Shown here piece by piece: positions 62,980-64,000 of a stretch of 64,000 nucleotides of DNA; the first letter of the stretch is position 1; each line of letters begins with the position of its first letter. The DNA is from Sphingomonas sp. IC-56 (GTDB lineage: Bacteria > Pseudomonadota > Alphaproteobacteria > Sphingomonadales > Sphingomonadaceae), in assembly GCF_021043375.1 (NCBI RefSeq), contig NZ_JAJNDV010000008.1, positions 44,026-108,025 of the forward strand. Reading direction: 5' to 3'. The position numbers and the translations under genes are program-made. The notes under the pieces were generated by a model that did not search any database, was not told the origin of the DNA, and was given only the letters and a program-made list of their open reading frames with translations.

Positions 62980-63005
62980 AACCGGCGAAGCGGGCGCCCC
63001 GTTCC
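62980..63005 (-). promoter_or_regulatory. EcfG-like promoter of the 44-residue protein
   Basis: On the minus strand GGAAC, 17 bases, GGTT is one mismatch from the EcfG consensus GGAAC-N16/17-CGTT. It is placed 32 bases before the ATG at 62947, between the cupin stop and this gene. Confidence 0.5.
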
Positions 63006-63018
63006 GGCGGTTCGTCGC

Positions 63019-63438
63019 TCAGTCGGCGCCGACCAGCTTCTTGGCCTTGTCCACGATCTTGTGGACCACCCCTTCTTCGGCCGCTTCGGCCTCTTCCTTG
63101 GTCTTGAACGCCACGCCTGCGGGCTCGGCCGGCGGCGCATAGATCGAGAAGAGCTTCAGGGGCCCATCACCCTTGTTGATGATGTTGTGCTTGGCGCCCT
63201 TGGGGATCACGATCACGCGGTTCTCGACCACTTTGGTGCGGCTGCCGTCCACCACCGCCTGGCCTTCGCCCGACACGAAGAAGGTCGTCTGGTCCGCAGG
63301 GTGCGTTTCCTCGCCGATCTCTTCGCCGGGCTGAAGGTGCATCAGCACGATCTGGATGTTATCGTCCAGATACACTTCCTTCTGGAAGAAGCTGTTCTTG
63401 CCAGCCGCCTCGATCAGGTCCTTGTTGAAAACCGCCAT
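63019..63438 (-). CDS. Cupin-domain protein
   Basis: A 139-residue protein with a single cupin barrel. The metal-site motif is LQPGEEIGEETHPADQTTFF (a shortened H-x-x-D-x form in place of HxH) and the second motif is VIPKGAKHNIIN. A C-terminal charged helix (KTKEEAEAAEEGVVHKIVDK) follows. The reaction is unknown; many small cupins of this kind are stress-induced. An EcfG-like promoter lies 30-54 bases upstream. Confidence 0.8.
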   Translation of the reverse strand: MAVFNKDLIEAAGKNSFFQKEVYLDDNIQIVLMHLQPGEEIGEETHPADQTTFFVSGEGQAVVDGSRTKVVENRVIVIPKGAKHNIINKGDGPLKLFSIYAPPAEPAGVAFKTKEEAEAAEEGVVHKIVDKAKKLVGAD

Positions 63439-63467
63439 CTACATGCTCCCGTCGTCGCGGCTCCTAG

Positions 63468-63492
63468 AACCGGTGCGAGCAATCGGGGTTCC
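63468..63492 (-). promoter_or_regulatory. EcfG-like promoter of the cupin gene
   Basis: On the minus strand GGAAC, 16 bases, GGTT lies 30 bases before the cupin ATG at 63438. It differs from the consensus in one -10 base. It is the third such site in the last 10 kb. Confidence 0.5.
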
Positions 63493-63664
63493 CTCGACCG
63501 CTCCATTCGAAGGCTCCAGGCCTTCCGCTACGTAGATTCACGAGGGGCAGGCCCGCGCGCTTCGTTCCGGCACCGTCCTATAATGTGCACAGGTCCGAGG
63601 GCCCAACGCATAGCCGAAGACCGGGCGCATCGCCCCAGGCGCTTCTTTCAACTGGATTTCTTGC

Positions 63665-64000
63665 ATGCCTATCCTCCTTTCCAGCGCTCTATGCGCGCCG
63701 TTGCTTCTCTGCGCCGCAAGCGCGCCTGCGTTTGAAGAGCGCAAGGACAGCGACAAGCCTGCGCAGAACTTTCCGGAAAGCGCCTCGGCGAAGCCCGCAG
63801 TCGACACGCTGCGCCGCTTCCCCAACGAAGCGACAGGCGAAGGCACCACCACCGAAGGCTTCAACCAGCATCGCTGGGCCGAGGACTGGCGCGCTTACAA
63901 GGATCCGGTCAAGCGCGACGACGTCTTCGATCGCCTCAAATATCTCCCGCTCGCGGGCGACGGCGACGTGTACCTCACCCTCAGCGGCGAGGCTCGCGCC
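63665..64000 (+). CDS. Alginate-export-type outer-membrane porin (5' part)
   Basis: The first 112 codons of a gene cut off by the window end. The signal peptide SSALCAPLLLCAASAPAFEE (cleavage after AFA-like residues) leads to a Glu/Asp-rich part, then NQHRWAEDWRAYKDPVKRDD, LKYLPLAGDGDVYLTLSGEA and R, the start of the alginate-export (AlgE-like) barrel family. The full gene should be around 450-500 codons. Start at ATG 63665. Substrate is unknown, and many homologues are not tied to alginate. Confidence 0.75.
   Translation, partial: MPILLSSALCAPLLLCAASAPAFEERKDSDKPAQNFPESASAKPAVDTLRRFPNEATGEGTTTEGFNQHRWAEDWRAYKDPVKRDDVFDRLKYLPLAGDGDVYLTLSGEARA

Noticed and set aside
1..64000. Mobile elements, tRNA genes, CRISPR arrays and attachment sites.
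   Set aside because: No transposase, integrase, tRNA cloverleaf or regularly spaced direct repeats were seen in any gap.

Overview
The window is a contiguous, gene-dense piece of a GC-rich alphaproteobacterial chromosome, most likely from Sphingomonas or a close relative in the Sphingomonadaceae. The evidence is the GcrA cell-cycle regulator, a separate petA-petB-petC cytochrome bc1 operon, ATP synthase genes in the order atpI-atpB-atpE-b'-b, the metZ route to methionine, a zinc-less RecO, several families typical of sphingomonads, and alphaproteobacterial RpoH- and EcfG-type promoter signals. No tRNA, rRNA, CRISPR array, insertion sequence or phage gene was seen. No gap between genes exceeds about 300 bases, and the largest gaps hold palindromic intergenic repeats.

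Layout. 1-6.5 kb: glyQ, a TraB/GumN lipoprotein, rplY-pth, a TbpB-like lipoprotein, an MpaB/DUF2236 protein and ychF. 6.5-9.1 kb: a MerR regulator divergent from a glutaredoxin-MauE membrane protein and a His/Met-rich beta-barrel protein, with a mercury-type operator between them; this is the most unusual module. 9.1-12.4 kb: an NPP-type phosphodiesterase, a MaoC hydratase, a low-complexity lipoprotein and apt. 12.4-15.2 kb: cytochrome bc1. 15.4-20.9 kb: trmL-hemF-GNAT, two membrane proteins, lipB and two exported proteins. 21-28.2 kb: queC-queE, a DUF3617 protein, argD-argF-hslO, an ABC-2 permease and gcrA. 28.3-32.3 kb: an outer-membrane barrel protein, parE and a LysR regulator.

32.3-40.1 kb: metZ-apaG-lysR, a PMT-family glycosyltransferase facing a GT2-GtrA fusion, leuB, recO, and a CelD-like acetyltransferase paired with a polysaccharide deacetylase. 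40.2-48 kb: a 933-residue DUF3857/transglutaminase protein, uvrC and the F0 half of ATP synthase. 48.2-54 kb: radC, a Pro-rich exported protein, and purB overlapping a heme oxygenase followed by a bacteriophytochrome with an HWE kinase and a receiver. 54-64 kb: a stress protein, dnaK-dnaJ with an RpoH promoter, a PCu(A)C copper chaperone, small membrane proteins, HxlR with an SDR, an orphan HExxH protein, an R-P-G-W-N repeat protein, a 44-residue protein, a cupin, and the start of an alginate-export-type porin.

How the genes work together. Much of the window is housekeeping: respiration (bc1, ATP synthase), heme and lipoate, queuosine, arginine, methionine and leucine synthesis, DNA repair and protein folding. 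Two environmental layers stand out. One is metal and redox handling: the MerR module, the PCuAC chaperone and Hsp33. The other is light and general stress: heme oxygenase makes biliverdin for the phytochrome kinase, whose HWE class often feeds the PhyR-EcfG pathway, and three genes within 9 kb downstream carry EcfG-like promoters. The link from the phytochrome to EcfG is an inference. All family assignments come from reading the sequence by eye; no database search was run.
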